The position numbers and the translations under genes were made by a program. Source: Taxillus chinensis (taxonomy: Eukaryota; Streptophyta; Magnoliopsida; Santalales; Loranthaceae). From it: a stretch of DNA of 64,000 nucleotides. Below are positions 62,466-64,000 of the stretch, piece after piece. The notes below the pieces were generated by a model. The model was not told the origin of the DNA. It did no database searches and saw nothing but the letters and a program-made list of their open reading frames with translations. Position 1 is the stretch's first letter; every line of letters begins with the position of its first letter. Where the stretch lies: positions 3,319,989 to 3,383,988 of the forward strand of contig CM042085.1 in assembly GCA_023512835.1 (NCBI GenBank), written 5' to 3'.

Positions 62466-64000
62466 TCAAAATGACAGTTCTTCTGGTATTTCTTGAAACC
62501 TGCCAGACAAAAAGTTCTTCATCTTTCCTTGGAGATCACCGGCTGCAATAAATAAATAAATAAATCACAGCCCATCCATCACATACGACGAATTGACCTG
62601 TCTTCCGGAAACTGGAGGCAAAAGTAAATTATGCAGGTTTACCTTTGGGTTGGAAGGGCGGTACGTTCTTCGCTAGAGACGACTGCATCAACTTGATAAG
62701 ATCATTGCCTACAAAAATAATTAAAATAAATGTTACATGAGAAGAGGAAAAAATATTTAATTTTAGGCCACGTTTATATTTAAGTGCCAATGGGACATGA
62801 GTGTTGTATGAGATCAAAACATCAATTTTATAAAATAACTGTTTCCTTAAGTCCTTACTAGTTGAACGCTTTTCTCCTCCATTGACGTTAATTAGGAATG
62901 ACGAGATCTGATCGTCTTTCAACTGTTGTAACGATGACAACAAAAGTCAGAAAAGTGAAGACATAAACTAAAGTATTAATTATATGACAATTAGTAGTTT
63001 AAAACTGTGATATCACACTAGATTACCGTATATGAAAGACTTTTAGCAAGCTCCAATGGATCAATAGATGAAGGGCCCTTATTGTATGCAGGAACAAATT
63101 TTCCATCCTGATAACCTGCTAGAAAGTGATAACCTGCCTGGCCAGGAGTTAACTTTGCCACGGGAGGAATGACTCCGGATCTGCTTCAATACAAACGAAA
63201 CAATGTGAACTCCATTTTCTAATACAAGCGCATTAACAGTATAGAAGAACAATACATTATAAAAACAACACATACTTCGAAAGGAATACAGGATACACAA
63301 CTTATATGTTTTATCATTCTAATCGAAGGAATCTTAATGTTAAATCAGTATATCATCCCATTCAACTGGATAAATCACAGTTAACCACTTTCATAAAAAT
63401 TCTTTTCTTCCTTTTTGACATCTATTTCATAAATTTTCATTAAATTGAATGGAAGATTACCACATCAAAATAGCTCGCACTGCATTAGCTATTCCTCCTA
63501 ACATCAATGCTGGCCCAGTTCCACTAAATGTAAGTATTTGATTACACAACAAAATCTTTGGTACAAGAAACATATTGACCAGCAAAACATTTTCACGCAT
63601 GCAGTACCCATAAAATCTCATGCAAATTTTACTGCATATATTACCCGTCAGAGCTTGCAAGGATCACAGCATCTGGCAATTTGAATAGATTTGGAAAACC
63701 AGACTTGGTAGTTTGAAAAAAAGGAGCAACACCTTGTGAAGCAAGAATTACTCGATCCGCAGACACCAATGAGCTTGAACAGCTCCGAATTATATCTTCT
63801 GATGCAAACAAAAGTATCGCAGAATCACCCAACAATAAAAGCCTGAAATCAAGAACTCCAATGTGAACCCCAAACAACCTCTCTTACAAGTTAGGCAGTC
63901 CAAGGAAAAATGAGGTTTATTACCTTGCAGATAAAGGGAGGCCTCCCCGTGCAAATATTATAGGTTCAGACAACGCAACTAGAGCTTCTTTTATTCCATT
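62466..64000 (-). CDS. PEPCK-like protein, C-terminal part (5' end outside the window)
   Basis: Seven exons read leftwards, in one consistent frame: 64000-63924 (incomplete), 63842-63645, 63523-63461, 63183-63027, 62922-62859, 62708-62643 and 62542-62466. The chain carries FARGGLPLSARLLLLGDSA, PDAVILASSD, GGIANAVRAIL, then SGVIPPVAKLTPGQAGYHFLAGY, which parallels the GVLPPVSKLT...YHF.SGY segment of ATP-dependent phosphoenolpyruvate carboxykinase. Next are DDQISSFLINVNGGE, at the place of the enzyme's VNTGW.GG strand, and a family tail ending FLSGRFQEIPEELSF. It differs from the canonical plant PEPCK of gluconeogenesis, and the kinase/metal motifs would lie outside the window, so activity cannot be judged. 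I take it as a divergent plant PEPCK-fold protein of unproven function. The intron before exon 4 has a tandem acceptor. Confidence 0.62.

Noticed and set aside
1..64000. CRISPR arrays, bacterial operons, tRNA or rRNA genes
   Set aside because: No regularly spaced repeats, no operon-like packing, and no complete tRNA cloverleaf or rRNA text seen; only SINE-type tRNA-like pieces.

Overview
The window is plant nuclear DNA. Its genes are split by GT-AG introns (up to about 5 kb), the spacers are AT-rich and full of microsatellites, and the protein families are land-plant ones: alpha-expansin, PLATZ, WEB coiled coil, AIPP2-like PHD protein and plastid acetylglutamate kinase. Some short genes (acetylglutamate kinase, the cyclotransferase) are very GC-rich next to AT-rich neighbours. 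That would suit a non-grass monocot or an early-diverging angiosperm, but this is a guess.

Layout, left to right. 1-757: remnant of a miniature LTR element with a SINE inside it. 1533-8109 (+): AIPP2-like PHD/SPOC-like chromatin protein with a broken 5' coding part. 8629-9195: PIF/Harbinger-like MITE. 10651-12095 (+): alpha-expansin. 12918-17800 (+): small plastid membrane protein with a copia remnant in its first intron. 18145-18657 (-): gamma-glutamylcyclotransferase-like protein. 22737-24203 (+): PLATZ zinc-binding protein. 24204-34429: about 10 kb without an intact gene, holding a fold-back MITE, a GC-rich island and a Ulp1-protease remnant. 34430-39467 (-): three-finger CCCH protein whose 4-kb intron holds a SINE and a hAT-like element. 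39880-41660: diverged tandem duplication with a period of about 880 bp. 42451-47735 (+): 103-residue Cys/His protein with a CHORD-like pattern, split by a 5-kb intron containing a decayed copia element. 53329-56805 (+): WEB-family coiled coil. 60506-61573 (-): acetylglutamate kinase. 62466-64000 (-): 3' part of a PEPCK-like gene that runs off the right edge.

The genes look like an ordinary mix of unrelated plant genes, each with its own promoter. I see no gene cluster or pathway and no convincing new multi-gene system. The points most worth following up are the broken AIPP2-like 5' end beside an intact downstream gene, the CHORD-like microprotein, the divergent PEPCK-like protein, and the transposons that can be delimited by target-site duplications. 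All exon models were built by eye from splice sites and frame continuity. The spliced lengths of all the complete multi-exon genes are divisible by three.
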